The position numbers and the translations under genes were made by a program. Of a stretch of DNA of 64,000 bases, positions 14,856 to 24,298 are shown piece by piece. Numbering within the stretch: position 1 is the stretch's first letter; every line of letters starts with the position of its first letter. The notes beneath the pieces are model-generated. The model saw only the letters and a program-made list of their open reading frames with translations, had not been told where the DNA came from and did no database searches. The DNA lies in contig JAUYAK010000085.1 in the NCBI GenBank assembly GCA_030693515.1, forward strand, positions 62,001 through 126,000, given 5' to 3'. This stretch comes from Opitutaceae bacterium. GTDB lineage: Bacteria > Verrucomicrobiota > Verrucomicrobiia > Opitutales > Opitutaceae.

Positions 14856-17023
14856 TCGCGCGGCAGCGCAAAGGCCACGTAAGCGTCGCCCGCGCCCGAT
14901 TTGCCGCCCACGCGGCCGCCGCCCGTCGCGGTGATGACGACGAATTGACGTCCGCCTGCCTCATAGACCGCGGGTGCGGCGGTGCCCGCGAAGGGCAGCT
15001 TGGCGGACCAGAGCTCCTGGCCGGTGTCGGCATCGAAGGCGCGCAGTTTTTCGTCCTCCGTCCCCGCGACAAACACGAGGCCACCCGCCGTGACGGTTGC
15101 GCCGCCGAGGTTCTGCGAGCCGGTGAGGGGCACGCCTTTTTTCGTGAGCTCCTCCAATTCACCCAGCGGCACGCGCCAGAGGATTTTGCCTGTGCTGAGA
15201 TCGTAGCAGTTGAGCAGGCTCCACGGCGGCTTGATGCCGGGGTAGCCCTCGTGATCGACGAGAAACTGAAAGCCGTCGAAGACGTAGAGCGGGCGGTTCG
15301 GGTCCTGCGTGGCGCTGGCCGCGGGCGGGGGTTGATCGCGGCGGAATAGAAAATCGAGCAGCGCCTGCTGCTCGGCGGGGGCGAGCGGCGGACTCGGTGG
15401 CATCGCACCCTTGCCGGTCTGCATGAGCGCGATTACGGCGGCGTCGGTCGAGCGCGACTTGAGGCCGATGAGCGGCGGTGCGACGCCCAGACCCTCGCGA
15501 TTCGCACCGTGGCAGGCCAGGCACGTGCGCGCGTAGATTTTTTCTCCGGCGGTGGGCGGCGTGCGCGGATGTCGGGGACGCTCGTCGTTGGCGAGCACGG
15601 TGATTTTTGAAACCCAGCGGTTCGATGTGATGTAGAGCCGGCCGGTCGGCACATCGACCGCTGCGCCGGACCACTCCGCACCACCGCGCGAGCCGATGAA
15701 GAGGTTGGGCTTTCCCTCGGTGAAGGGCTGATAGAAGCCGTAGCTCGAACGCGCGACCTGCGCCTCGACAAACGCCCGCGCCTCGGGCGAGCGGTCCGTG
15801 ATCATCGACGGCTCAAACTCCATCCGCGAGATTTGCTCCGGCAGCTCGGGATCGGGCTGGTAGGGCGCGGTGCGTTCGCCGGGCAGCGTGCTCACGGGCG
15901 CGCGCCGGAGGCGAAACGGAAAGATCGGTTTCCCGCTCGTGCGATCGAGCAGCGCGAGCGTGCCGGACTTGGCGAAGATCGTGACCGCGTCGATGCGCTT
16001 CCCGTCGCGCTCGATGGTGACGAGGTTGGGCGGGCCCACGACGTCGAGGTCCCAGATGTCGTGCCGCACGAGCTGGAAATGCCATCGCCGCTCGCCGGTG
16101 AAGGCGTCGAGCGCGACCACGCAGTTGCCAAACAGATTGTCGCCGAGCCGGCCGACGCCGACCATGTCGGGCCGCGGCGCGCCGAGCGCGACGAAGACGA
16201 GGCCGCGCGCATCGTCGAGCGAGAGGCCGCTCCAGCCGTTGGCGCCGGCTTGCGGTCCGTCCCACGTATCGGCGCCGAACTCCGCGCCGCGGGCGACCGA
16301 GTGGAAGCGCCAGAGCGGCTTTCCGTCGCGCACGTCGTAGCCGTAGACGTCGCCGTTGATGCCGGTCGTCACGAATACGTGTTTGTAAACCACGACGCTC
16401 ACCGTCCCCGCTGTGGGCAGTGCGGTGCGCCCGCGCTCGCCGAAGCCCGGGAGGAGCTTTCCCGTCTGCGGATCGATCGCGTAGATCCAGTCGCCGCCGC
16501 TGAAGAGGATGCGCGGGGCGTTTTCCCGGTCGCCCGGCCAGTAGGTGAGGCCCCGGCGGGCGGGCCAGTCTTCGGCGCGGGCGCGGGGCGCCGGCTCAAG
16601 TTGGTAGCGCCATCTTTCCTTGCCGGTGGTGGCATCGACCGCCACCAGCGCGCGGCCCGGGGTGGGCGCAAACATCACGCCGTCGACGACGATGGGCGTG
16701 CACTGCGTATTACGCGCGCCATCACCGCTTCGATAGATCCACGCCGGCGCGAGACGGTGGACGTTGGCCCGGTTGATCTGCGTGAGGGCGGAGTAGCGCC
16801 GGGAGCCGTTGTCGCCCTGTGAACGCGGCCATCGGGAAAACTGCGCGGCGTCCACTTCGGCGGCAGGTGTGAGCTCGTGGGGCAAGGCCGCCGGGATGAT
16901 TTGAAACTCGGGCAGCGCAACGCGGGCGGCTGGATCGTCGAGGGGATGGGCCGGCGCGGTGGCCGCGGGCAGCCCTCCACCGGTGAGCACGGCCAGAGCA
17001 AAAACGCGGGCGGCCTGCTTCAT
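14852..17023 (-). CDS. PQQ-dependent dehydrogenase with inserted cytochrome c domain
   Basis: This 723-residue protein has a signal peptide (about residues 1-22) and a long eight-bladed quinoprotein propeller. Segments such as WPRSQGDNGSRRYSAL, APAWIYRSGDG, HDIWDLDVVGPPNL and AGTEDEKLRAFDADTG fit the PQQ-dependent dehydrogenase family. A CLACHGANREG haem c motif near residue 500 lies between propeller blades, so the protein probably passes electrons from PQQ to its own haem. It would act in the periplasm on a sugar or alcohol. Its start overlaps the dus stop by 4 bp, so it is the second gene of that operon, a functionally odd pairing. Confidence 0.88.
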   Translation of the reverse strand: MKQAARVFALAVLTGGGLPAATAPAHPLDDPAARVALPEFQIIPAALPHELTPAAEVDAAQFSRWPRSQGDNGSRRYSALTQINRANVHRLAPAWIYRSGDGARNTQCTPIVVDGVMFAPTPGRALVAVDATTGKERWRYQLEPAPRARAEDWPARRGLTYWPGDRENAPRILFSGGDWIYAIDPQTGKLLPGFGERGRTALPTAGTVSVVVYKHVFVTTGINGDVYGYDVRDGKPLWRFHSVARGAEFGADTWDGPQAGANGWSGLSLDDARGLVFVALGAPRPDMVGVGRLGDNLFGNCVVALDAFTGERRWHFQLVRHDIWDLDVVGPPNLVTIERDGKRIDAVTIFAKSGTLALLDRTSGKPIFPFRLRRAPVSTLPGERTAPYQPDPELPEQISRMEFEPSMITDRSPEARAFVEAQVARSSYGFYQPFTEGKPNLFIGSRGGAEWSGAAVDVPTGRLYITSNRWVSKITVLANDERPRHPRTPPTAGEKIYARTCLACHGANREGLGVAPPLIGLKSRSTDAAVIALMQTGKGAMPPSPPLAPAEQQALLDFLFRRDQPPPAASATQDPNRPLYVFDGFQFLVDHEGYPGIKPPWSLLNCYDLSTGKILWRVPLGELEELTKKGVPLTGSQNLGGATVTAGGLVFVAGTEDEKLRAFDADTGQELWSAKLPFAGTAAPAVYEAGGRQFVVITATGGGRVGGKSGAGDAYVAFALPRD

Positions 17024-18132
17024 GCGGTGATGGTTTCCAGCGAGCAGCCGTCCGCCTCCGCCGCGGGTGTCTCACAGTTTGGGCGTGCGATCACGCCGGG
17101 GTAGGGCTCGGGGACGAATTCGCGCGTCGCTGCGCCGTCGGCCATGAGGTGGCGGTCGCAGACCGAGAAAAGCTCAGCCTCGGTTTGCGTGCGGCGCATG
17201 TCGTGCAGGAACGCGCCCGCGGGGTCCACGCTCTGGCCCACGAAGTTCAGGTATTTCTTCATCTTGTTCACCTGGTAGAGCTCGGGGATTTCGGGCGTCT
17301 GTGTGGCGCGGTAGAGGCGCTCGATGTAGTCGCGCGCATCGGCGAGCGTGAGGCGCATCACGGGCAGCCCCGCGAATTGTTCGCGGCACTGGCGGAAGAT
17401 CCACGGGTTGCGGATCGCGTGGCGGCCGATCATGACGCCGGCGGCACGCGTCTCGGCGAGGACGGCGGCGGCGCGCGGGGCGGAGAGCACGTTGCCGTTG
17501 GCCAGCACGGGGCAGCGCGCGCGGGCGACGGCGTGGGCGATGAAGTCGTAGTGGACCTCGCTGCGATACATCTCCTTCACCGTGCGGCCGTGGACACTCA
17601 GCAGATCGACGCGGTGCTCGTTCACCAGATCGAGGAGGCGATCAAAATGCGCGGTGCCATCGAAGCCGATGCGCATTTTCACCGTGAAGAGCCCCGGCAC
17701 GATGGCGCGCAGGCAGGCGAGGATCTCGCTGACCTTGGCGGGCTCGCGCAACAGGCCGCCGCCGACGTTCTTTTTGTAAACCTTGGGCGCGGGGCAGCCG
17801 AGGTTGAGATCGATGCCGGCGACGTTGTGGCGGAGCAGTTCCTCCGCGGTGCGCGCGAGGTGGCCGAGGTCCTCGCCGATGAGCTGGGCGAAGACGGGGC
17901 GGCCCGTGGTGTTCTCGTCGATGGAGCGGAGGATGTGTTTCTCCGGCTTCGATTGGGCGTGGACGCGGAAGAACTCCGTGAAAAAATAATCCGGCGCGCC
18001 GTAGTGCGCGATCACGCGCATGAACGGGAGGTCGGTCACGTCCTGCATCGGCGCGAGCGCCGTGAGCGGGCCGCCGGGCTGCTGGCCCGCGGGGAGGGAA
18101 GTGACGCCGGCGGGCCGATTGGAACTGCTCAT
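17020..18132 (-). CDS. tRNA-dihydrouridine synthase
   Basis: An FMN-dependent enzyme that reduces uridine to dihydrouridine in tRNA D-loops. Of its 370 residues, TALAPMQDVTDLPF opens the TIM barrel. LNLGCPAPKVYKKNVGGGLL near residue 115 holds the catalytic cysteine, VKMRIGFD and SVHGRT follow, and VLANGNVLS and GVMIGRHAIRNPWIF complete the FMN site. It belongs to the Dus superfamily; which subtype (DusA, B or C) cannot be told, so no symbol is given. The first 20 residues are polar and probably dispensable, so the start could be internal. Confidence 0.9.
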   Translation of the reverse strand: MSSSNRPAGVTSLPAGQQPGGPLTALAPMQDVTDLPFMRVIAHYGAPDYFFTEFFRVHAQSKPEKHILRSIDENTTGRPVFAQLIGEDLGHLARTAEELLRHNVAGIDLNLGCPAPKVYKKNVGGGLLREPAKVSEILACLRAIVPGLFTVKMRIGFDGTAHFDRLLDLVNEHRVDLLSVHGRTVKEMYRSEVHYDFIAHAVARARCPVLANGNVLSAPRAAAVLAETRAAGVMIGRHAIRNPWIFRQCREQFAGLPVMRLTLADARDYIERLYRATQTPEIPELYQVNKMKKYLNFVGQSVDPAGAFLHDMRRTQTEAELFSVCDRHLMADGAATREFVPEPYPGVIARPNCETPAAEADGCSLETITA

Positions 18133-18147
18133 GGATTTCGCGCGGGA

Positions 18148-18225
18148 GGGCGGGCACGTCCCTGTGCCCGCATGAGGCGCAGCGCGCGGGGCGTTCGAAA
18201 TGCGGGCACGGAGACGTGCCCGCCC
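18148..18225. repeat. Palindromic intergenic repeat with 26-bp arms
   Basis: The left arm (18148-18173, GGGCGGGCACGTCCCTGTGC...) is the reverse complement of the right arm (18200-18225) with two mismatches. Each arm also folds on itself around GGGCAC/GTGCCC. It lies between the dus start and the end of the bifunctional-nuclease gene. This is the build of a non-autonomous palindromic element. Confidence 0.75.
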
Positions 18226-18265
18226 ACCTCGGGAGTGGTTTTGTATTCTGCGTGCATGCGCACTC

Positions 18266-18745
18266 TCAGAACGGCGTGTCCTTTTCCTCCTCGTCGGAGT
18301 CGGCGGCCTGCTGCTTGCGCACGCGTTCGAGAATCTCGGTCATGTCCTCCACCGTGTCGAAGACGACACGCGCGACGAAGATCGGGCGCTTCTGCTGCAG
18401 CGCGATCACGATTGAGTCGCTCGGGCGGGCGTCGAGCTCGACGATTTTCTTCCCGAGTTCGTTCTCCATGCGGAGCAAAATACGGGCGAAAAAGGTGCCC
18501 TCGCGGGCGTCGTTGATCACCACGCGCTCGAGCTGCGCGCCGAGGCCCAGCAGCAGCGCGCCGATGAGGTCGTGAGTGAGGGGACGCTCCTTCTTCACGC
18601 CGTCGAGCGTCATCTGGATCGCGTTGCCGACGGAGTGGTCGACGTAGATGACGAAGGTCTTTTCGTCGTTGCCAAGGAAGACGGCGCACCCGTTGGCGGT
18701 GGGCATGACTCCCTTGATGGTGACGAGGACGGCGTCGTTTGGCAT
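18266..18745 (-). CDS. Bifunctional nuclease family protein (DUF151)
   Basis: The ATG at 18745 gives 159 residues, starting MPNDAVLVTIKGVMPTANG. Longer in-frame starts add an arginine-rich, non-conserved extension and are rejected. The core (AVFLGNDEKTFVIYVD, LTHDLIGALLLGLGA, RIVELDARPSDSIVIAL in modified form as KKIVELDARPSDSI) fits the bifunctional nuclease domain, known from plant and bacterial proteins with RNase and DNase activity. The tail after residue 140 is acidic (DSDEEEKD). The physiological role is unclear. It lies downstream of lpxI on the same strand. Confidence 0.82.
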   Translation of the reverse strand: MPNDAVLVTIKGVMPTANGCAVFLGNDEKTFVIYVDHSVGNAIQMTLDGVKKERPLTHDLIGALLLGLGAQLERVVINDAREGTFFARILLRMENELGKKIVELDARPSDSIVIALQQKRPIFVARVVFDTVEDMTEILERVRKQQAADSDEEEKDTPF

Positions 18746-18884
18746 AGCGTCGGCAATGTGGGGCCGACTTCGCCCACGCGCAAGCGCCCGCCTTAACCAA
18801 GATCTCGGCGAGGTGTGGCTGGACCCGCCAGGATGCCGTGTCCTTCGAGGAGGGGGCCGTCTTGCTGCGCCTTTGGAGCCACGA

Positions 18885-18916
18885 ATGATGGGGCGCAGCG
18901 AGACTGCGCCCCTACG
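18885..18916. repeat. Short palindromic repeat (GGGGCGCAG / CTGCGCCCC type)
   Basis: GGGGCGCAGCGAGACTGCGC followed by CCCTACGG forms a hairpin with a GGGGCGCAG / CTGCGCCCC stem. The sequence overlaps the lpxI stop codon region and could serve as part of its 3' end signal. A related shorter motif, GTAGGGGCTTCACGCCCCGA, occurs at 36279-36300. It is probably a small dispersed repeat. Confidence 0.45.
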
Positions 18917-19763
18917 GCGCGAAGCCAAAGAGCTGGATACCCCAGGTCTTCGCCTGGGCGAGCACGGCGGGACGATCGAGGATGATGACCTTGCCGGTTT
19001 CCAGCGCGGCGGCGCCGATGCGGGCCTCGCGCATCATCTCAAGGGTGCGCAGGCCGAAGCAGGGCACATCGAAGCGCCAGTCCTGCTTGGGCTTCACGGT
19101 TTTGACGAAGAGCATCTCGTCGGCCTTGAGCCCGCCGGCGCGGCGCAGCATCTCGTCGGTGCCCTCGTAGGCTTCGACGGCCAACACGGTGCCCTTGCGC
19201 ACGACGCAGCCCTGGCCGATGTCGAGCCGCGCGCACTCACGCGCGATCTGGATGCCGTGGTCGAGGTAGTCCTGCTCGATGGGAAACTTCTTCCCGGTCA
19301 TGCAGCCGGCGGTGGCCATCTGGTCGTCGAGAAACGATCGCGCATCAAGCAACGCGACACCGAGCGCCTCGACCTCGCGCGCGATGGCGCCGAAGATCGT
19401 CTCGGCATTGCGTCGCTTCAACGTGGCGAGGATACGGATCGCCTTCAGGTCGGGGTGGAGGCCCTTGAACAGCCGGCGTGGCGTGATCTGGCCGGCCATA
19501 AAAGCGTAGCCCGCGCCGAAATCCTTCAGCGCATCCAGCATGTGGCCGAGCTGGCCGACCTTGAGCAGGCGGTAGTCGCTCCTGGCAAACGTCGCCATCA
19601 GCTCGGGCGGTGTCTCCTCTTCAAACGCGACGAGCCGCAGCGGAATCCCCGCGGCGCGCACGGCCTTCGCCACGAGCTGCGGATAGAGCCCTTGGCCCGC
19701 GATCAATGCGACCGGACGGCGGGCATCGAAACCGGCAGGGAGGAAGACGGAGGGGAGGGGCAC
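18912..19763 (-). CDS. lpxI: UDP-2,3-diacylglucosamine diphosphatase LpxI
   Basis: LpxI hydrolyses UDP-2,3-diacylglucosamine to lipid X in lipid A synthesis and replaces LpxH in many bacteria. The 283-residue protein has PVALIAGQGLYPQLVAKA at the N-terminal domain. Its C-terminal domain contains GVALLDARSFLDDQMA, QGCVVRKGTVLAVEAYEGTD and FDVPCFGLRTLEMM, which fit the DUF1009/LpxI family. Its presence implies an outer membrane with lipopolysaccharide. It lies downstream of leuS, separated by a palindromic repeat. Confidence 0.9.
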   Translation of the reverse strand: MPLPSVFLPAGFDARRPVALIAGQGLYPQLVAKAVRAAGIPLRLVAFEEETPPELMATFARSDYRLLKVGQLGHMLDALKDFGAGYAFMAGQITPRRLFKGLHPDLKAIRILATLKRRNAETIFGAIAREVEALGVALLDARSFLDDQMATAGCMTGKKFPIEQDYLDHGIQIARECARLDIGQGCVVRKGTVLAVEAYEGTDEMLRRAGGLKADEMLFVKTVKPKQDWRFDVPCFGLRTLEMMREARIGAAALETGKVIILDRPAVLAQAKTWGIQLFGFAP

Positions 19764-19825
19764 GGGACGGAGAGAGGGGGAGACGGAGGGACCAGAGAAA
19801 GAGGGACAGAGGCGAGCCGACCTCG

Positions 19826-19925
19826 TTTGTCATTCTGAGCGCAGCGAAGCATCCAGCAGGAGCTGCGAGGCGCTTATGCGGTGCGAGTGTCCAAGTGGAT
19901 TCTTCGCTGCGCTCAGCATGACAAG
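19826..19925. repeat. Palindromic element with TTTGTCATTCTGAGCG-type ends
   Basis: The left arm (19826-19855) starts TTTGTCATTCTGAGCGCAGC. The right arm (19896-19925) is its reverse complement over about 30 bp with few mismatches and ends CATGACAAG. A 40-bp middle part separates them. The GTCATTCTGAGCG motif with GCAGCGAAG is a widespread intergenic repeat in many bacterial phyla. Here it fills the gap between lpxI and leuS. Confidence 0.8.
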
Positions 19926-19948
19926 ATGGGTTGAAGCTTTGGCCGGGG

Positions 19949-22516
19949 CTACTCGACGACGATGTTCAAGATTCGTCCGGGCACGTAAACGATGCGCTTC
20001 ACGGTTTTTCCGGTGAGATGGGGCGCGACGCCCGAATTTGCCTGCGCGAGCTGCACGGCGGTGTCCTGCGTGGTGCCGACCGGCACGAGCTGGTCGCCGC
20101 GGTGTTTGCCGTTTACTTGGAAGACGAGCTTCACCTCGGTGGTGACGAGTTTGGCGGCATCGTAGGATGGCCAGGCGGCGGCCATCGCGGTGCCGGTGCC
20201 GCCGAGCCGCGCCCACAATTCCTCGGCGATGTGCGGGGCGAACGGCGCGAGCAATTGCAGCAAAGTGAGTGCGGCCTCGCGGCTCACGGTCGGGGATTTT
20301 TGCACGGCGTTCGACAACACCATGAGATCGGAGATCGCGGTGTTGAACTGGAGCGTCTCAATCTTCTCGCCGACTTTCTTGATCGTCTCGTGGAGGAGCT
20401 TGGTGAAATCGGCAGAGTCGGCCGCGGTTGTGGAGACCTTGGGATTCACGGTGCCATCGGCGGCGATGAGTTCACGCCAGATTTTATGCAGGAAGCGGTG
20501 CACGCCCTCAATCTGCTGCATGGACCACGGCTTCATCGCTTCGAGCGGGCCGAGGAACATGAGGTAGAGGCGCAGCGTGTCGGTGCCGTGCGAGGCGATG
20601 ATGGTGTCGGGGCTGACGACGTTGCCGCGGCTCTTGGACATCTTCTCGCCGTCCTCGCCGAGGATGATGCCCTGGTGAAACAGCTTGGTGAACGGCTCGG
20701 CCTGCGGCACGACGCCGTGGTCGAAAAGCACTTTGTGCCAAAAACGCGCGTAGAGCAGGTGCAACACCGCGTGCTCCGCGCCACCCACGTAGAGATCGGG
20801 CACGCCCCAGTATTTTAACGCCTCGGGCGAGGCGAAGGCGTTGGCGTTCTTCGGATCGAGGAAGCGAAGGTAATACCAGCACGAGCCGGCCCATTGCGGC
20901 ATGGTGTTGGTCTCGCGGCGGCCACGCACCCACGCCGCACCGGCGGGCTTCTCGGCGGTGGCGGGGACGGCGGCTCCGGTCTGCACATTGAACCAGATTT
21001 CAAGCCACGCGGTTTCGTTCGCGAGTGCGCTCTCGCCCGTGCCGCTGGGCAGATACGACTGCACGCTGGGCAATTCCAGAGGGAGTGCCGACGCGGGCAA
21101 CGGCAGCGCAAAGAGCGTCGCGCCATTCTCCACGAACGTGACTGGCTGCTTCGGCAAATCTTGGCGCAGCGCGGCGGCCTGGCGGTAGTCGGCCGCGCTC
21201 ACCCACACGATGGGGAACGGTTCGCCCCAGTAGCGCTGCCGCGAGAAGAGCCAGTCGCGGAGCTTGTAGTTGACAGTGGCCTTGCCGACGCCGCGTGCGG
21301 CGAGATCGGCGGTGATTTTTTTCTTCGCGTCGGCCCACGCGAGTCCGTCGTAGCCTGGCGAGTTGATCAAGGTGCCGTCGCCGACGTAGGGGAGCGGTTC
21401 GTCGCCCTTCGGCCCGGCGATCACGCGCGGGATGGGGAGGGCAAACTGCTGCGCGAACTCGTAGTCCCGTTCGTCGTGCGCCGGCACGGCCATGATCGCG
21501 CCGGTGCCGTAGCCCATGAGCACGTAGTCGGCGATCCAGATGGGCACGCGCTCGTTGTTGGCGGGATTGACCGCGTAGGAGCCGCTGAAGACGCCGCTCT
21601 TGTCCTTCGCGAGATCGGTGCGCTCGAGGTCGCTTTTGCCGGCGGCTTTATGGCGGTAGGCGGTGACAGCCGTGCGGTGCTCTGTGGTGGTGAGCGCATC
21701 GACGAACGGATGCTCGGGCGCGATGACCATGTAGGTGCAGCCGAAGAGCGTGTCGGGCCGTGTAGTGAAAATTTTCAGCTGACCGAGCGCCTCGTTCTCG
21801 AGGTCGAAGAGCAGCTCCGCGCCTTCGCTGCGGCCGATCCAGGCTTCCTGCATGCGCTTGGTGGAGTCGGGCCAGTCCACGGCCTTGAGGTCAGCGAGCA
21901 GGCGCTCGGCGTAGGCGGTGATGCGGAGCACCCATTGGCGGAGATTTTTCCGCTCCACCGGGAAACCGCCTACCTCGCTCTTGCCATCGACGACCTCCTC
22001 GTTGGCGAGCACGGTCCGCAGCTCCGGGCACCACCACACGGGGCGCTCATCGACGTAGGCGAGGCCGCGCTCGAAGAGCTGCAGGAAAATCCACTGCGTC
22101 CACCGGAAATACTTCGGGTCCGTCGTGTCGATCTCGCGATCCCAGTCGTAGGAGAAACCGAGGGCTTTGATCTGCCGCTTGAAGTTGACGATGTTGTTCT
22201 GGGTGTTGGAGGCGGGGTGCGTGCCGGTCTTCACGGCGTGCTGTTCGGCTGGCAGGCCGAAGGCATCCCAGCCGATGGGGTGGAGGACGTTGAAGCCCTT
22301 GGCGCGCTTGTAGCGGGCGAGGATGTCGGTGGCCGTGTAGCCCTCGGGATGGCCGATGTGCAGGCCCGCGCCCGACGGGTAGGGAAACATGTCGAGCACG
22401 TAGAATTTCGGCTTCGACGAGTGGTTCTCGGCGCGGAAGGAATGGTTCTGCTCCCAGAAAGCCTGCCAATGCGGCTCAATCTGCTGGAAGTTGTAGTCGG
22501 TGCACGTGGTGGCCAT
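19949..22516 (-). CDS. leuS: Leucyl-tRNA synthetase
   Basis: Class I aminoacyl-tRNA synthetase that charges tRNA-Leu and edits mischarged tRNA. The 855-residue protein has the HIGH motif ([13 protein letters not shown]) near residue 52 and the KMSKS motif ([12 protein letters not shown]) near residue 622. Between them is the editing domain ([20 protein letters not shown] near residue 250), and [17 protein letters not shown] follows near residue 415. Length and motif order are standard for bacterial LeuRS. Confidence 0.98.
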   Translation of the reverse strand: MATTCTDYNFQQIEPHWQAFWEQNHSFRAENHSSKPKFYVLDMFPYPSGAGLHIGHPEGYTATDILARYKRAKGFNVLHPIGWDAFGLPAEQHAVKTGTHPASNTQNNIVNFKRQIKALGFSYDWDREIDTTDPKYFRWTQWIFLQLFERGLAYVDERPVWWCPELRTVLANEEVVDGKSEVGGFPVERKNLRQWVLRITAYAERLLADLKAVDWPDSTKRMQEAWIGRSEGAELLFDLENEALGQLKIFTTRPDTLFGCTYMVIAPEHPFVDALTTTEHRTAVTAYRHKAAGKSDLERTDLAKDKSGVFSGSYAVNPANNERVPIWIADYVLMGYGTGAIMAVPAHDERDYEFAQQFALPIPRVIAGPKGDEPLPYVGDGTLINSPGYDGLAWADAKKKITADLAARGVGKATVNYKLRDWLFSRQRYWGEPFPIVWVSAADYRQAAALRQDLPKQPVTFVENGATLFALPLPASALPLELPSVQSYLPSGTGESALANETAWLEIWFNVQTGAAVPATAEKPAGAAWVRGRRETNTMPQWAGSCWYYLRFLDPKNANAFASPEALKYWGVPDLYVGGAEHAVLHLLYARFWHKVLFDHGVVPQAEPFTKLFHQGIILGEDGEKMSKSRGNVVSPDTIIASHGTDTLRLYLMFLGPLEAMKPWSMQQIEGVHRFLHKIWRELIAADGTVNPKVSTTAADSADFTKLLHETIKKVGEKIETLQFNTAISDLMVLSNAVQKSPTVSREAALTLLQLLAPFAPHIAEELWARLGGTGTAMAAAWPSYDAAKLVTTEVKLVFQVNGKHRGDQLVPVGTTQDTAVQLAQANSGVAPHLTGKTVKRIVYVPGRILNIVVE

Positions 22517-22641
22517 CGGATGAGCCGGCCACAGTGGGGAAGGTTCCGCGGGCGGGTCAATCTTGGCGCGAGGAAGGGCTCACTCGCGGGTGCGGCGATG
22601 TGCTGCCTTGCGCCTTTCTACGGGAACAGCCGCCGCATCAA

Positions 22642-22674
22642 GAAAACGAAAAAGGCAGGGCCTTGAGCCCTGCC
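22642..22674 (-). terminator. Rho-independent terminator behind the VPDSG-CTERM remnant
   Basis: On the minus strand GGCAGGGCTCAAGGCCCTGCC forms a hairpin (22654-22674) followed by TTTTTCGTTTTC. It lies 30 bp past the stop codon of the VPDSG-CTERM remnant at 22704, so the remnant still has its own terminator. Confidence 0.8.
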
Positions 22675-22703
22675 TTCGGGAACGTGCTCTTGGCTACGCG
22701 AAC

Positions 22704-22870
22704 TCAGCGGACCCGGTGGCGCGCACCGGCCAGCGCAGCCAACCCGAGCGCAATGAGGCCGAGGCTCGCACCGGAATCCGGCACCCGGTTGCCACCACCG
22801 CCGGTTCGGACGGGCCTGGAAGTAGAGAGCAACGCAGTTGGCCGCTGCAGCGACCAACGGCAAGCCAGTC
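22704..22870 (-). pseudogene. Remnant of a VPDSG-CTERM protein (C-terminal end only)
   Basis: Reading the minus strand towards the stop at 22704-22706 gives RTGGGGNRVPDSGASLGLI, then ALGLAALAGARHRVR and a stop. This is a complete VPDSG-CTERM sorting tail: VPDSG motif, hydrophobic helix, basic end. The frame upstream is open only for a further ~25 codons without recognisable sequence, start or signal peptide. The unit has its own terminator. It looks like the 3' end of a deleted paralogue of the gene at 22953-23567. Confidence 0.65.
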
Positions 22871-22896
22871 AACTGGACACTGCCGCGGTCAAATCC

Positions 22897-22925
22897 GAAA
22901 AAAAGGCGGGGCATCGAGCCCCGCC
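22897..22925 (-). terminator. Rho-independent terminator of the VPDSG-CTERM gene
   Basis: On the minus strand GGCGGGGCTCGATGCCCCGCC (22905-22925) is followed by seven T. It lies 28 bp past the stop of the gene at 22953-23567. Confidence 0.9.
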
Positions 22926-22952
22926 GTCCAGAAACGCGAAAACGAGGCAATG

Positions 22953-23567
22953 TCAGCTGATGCGCCGCCGAATCATTGCCAATGCGGCTAATCCGACCGC
23001 GAAAAGAACCCAGGTAAAACCGCTGTCGGGCACTCCTGTGGCGTTGAGCGGCCCGGCGGTGACACTCACATCGTCGAGCACCCAATAGTTGGGCCGATGG
23101 CTAAAGCCGAACTGAAGCGTCGTCGACGTGGATGTGGCCACGAGACCGGAAACCGTGAAATTCGTATAGGCGAATGGGCCAGCGTCGGTGAGCGTGAATG
23201 AGCTGAGCGTGCTGCCATTCCAGCTGACGTTGAAGCCATTTGGTGTTTGGCCGAATTGGGCCGGGCTCACGGGATGAAAGAGCCAGAAGCTCAGCGTGTA
23301 GCTCTCGCCGATTGAGGTCGTGAGAGTTTGGCTGAGGTTGCCGAAGCCGGGATATTCGCCGAAGGCGGCGTGATTCGTGCCACTGTGCGGGAAGCCGGTG
23401 CCGATGTCGGCGGTGCCAGGGGTTCCCGAATAGGTCCAACTGGCAAAGCCGGACTCGAAACCGCCATTGGTCACGAGGTTCACGGCGGCATGGCTTACTC
23501 CTTGGAGCATCGCCAAGACGAGTGCGGCACCAACGAGGAGCCGTGAAGGAAGAGGTGAAATATTCAT
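22953..23567 (-). CDS. VPDSG-CTERM surface protein with carbohydrate-binding-like domain
   Basis: This 204-residue protein has a signal peptide (residues 1-27, ending VSHAAV). A beta-rich domain follows (NLVTNGGFESGFASWT, SYTLSFWLFHP, NYWVLDDVSVT), typical of CBM/discoidin-like extracellular modules such as DUF642 or PEP-CTERM partner domains. The end is VPDSG at residues 179-183, a hydrophobic helix and RRRIS, the verrucomicrobial VPDSG-CTERM sorting signal recognised by an exosortase. It is probably cut and placed in the envelope or exported. No exosortase gene is in the window. The ligand is unknown. Confidence 0.8.
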   Translation of the reverse strand: MNISPLPSRLLVGAALVLAMLQGVSHAAVNLVTNGGFESGFASWTYSGTPGTADIGTGFPHSGTNHAAFGEYPGFGNLSQTLTTSIGESYTLSFWLFHPVSPAQFGQTPNGFNVSWNGSTLSSFTLTDAGPFAYTNFTVSGLVATSTSTTLQFGFSHRPNYWVLDDVSVTAGPLNATGVPDSGFTWVLFAVGLAALAMIRRRIS

Positions 23568-23782
23568 AGATGACGGATGGTAAACATATCGCCAGGCTAA
23601 GTAGCCTTACGTATGCCATATCATACTTGGAAGGTGCACACCCTTGGCAGGGGCCTACGTAGACAAGGAGTAGACACGAAAAGGCATGCCGACAAAAACC
23701 CTGGATTGTAACGAATTCCGACGCTTGGTGCGCCGACTACAGTTGCTTTCGGGTTTAGGTGCCGGAAACCCCGCGATGTCGC

Positions 23783-24271
23783 TTACTCGGCGGTTTGCCC
23801 AGCGCTGTCGCTGGCCCAAACGATGAGCCAGCCGCTCTGGTCGTCCACAAAGACCATGGTGGACGCGTCGCGGCCCGGGGCCTCGATGTTTTCGGCGTGC
23901 GCGAACTCGCCGATGGGCAAAATTGGGGCGGTGATTTGAACGGGCCGGGCAACGAAGATCAATGCCGCGGCGGCGGCTACGGCCAGCGGCAGACCGAGCC
24001 AGGCAGTCCATTTCTGCCACGAACCCGAGGAGGCGGGCACGCCGCCGCCGCGGATCCGGCGGCGGACGGCGTGCCACTCCAACTCGGCGTCGGGGATGCT
24101 GACTTTGGCCACGTCACTGCGCCAGGCCGTGAGGGCGGCCGTGAGGTCGTCGCGCACTCGCTGGCAGGCCGCGCAGTGCGCGACATGCGCCGCGACCGCG
24201 GCGCGCCGGGCATTGGCCGGTGTGTCTTCGGTGTCGGCGAAGAGTTCGGATTGGACCTCGCGGCAGTTCAT
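23783..24271 (-). CDS. Anti-sigma factor with zinc finger
   Basis: This 162-residue protein has an N-terminal zinc-binding anti-sigma domain: Cys3 (MNCREVQSELF) with HVAHCAAC at about residues 29-36, giving the His/Cys3 set of ZAS-type anti-sigma factors. A single membrane helix lies at about residues 91-110 (WLGLPLAVAAAAALIFVA), with an outer domain after it. It is the last gene of a four-gene unit that starts with an ECF sigma factor at 25819, and very probably holds that sigma factor inactive at the membrane. The outer domain ends in DDQSGWLIVWA. Confidence 0.8.
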   Translation of the reverse strand: MNCREVQSELFADTEDTPANARRAAVAAHVAHCAACQRVRDDLTAALTAWRSDVAKVSIPDAELEWHAVRRRIRGGGVPASSGSWQKWTAWLGLPLAVAAAAALIFVARPVQITAPILPIGEFAHAENIEAPGRDASTMVFVDDQSGWLIVWASDSAGQTAE

Positions 24272-24298
24272 GGCGGGCGCAGGGATGGCAGATTGGGT

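Noticed and set aside
23568-23782. Small genes in the 215-bp gap between the VPDSG-CTERM gene and the anti-sigma gene
   Set aside because: Frames here are short, lack start context and motifs; the gap probably holds the VPDSG gene promoter, but no convincing boxes were found.
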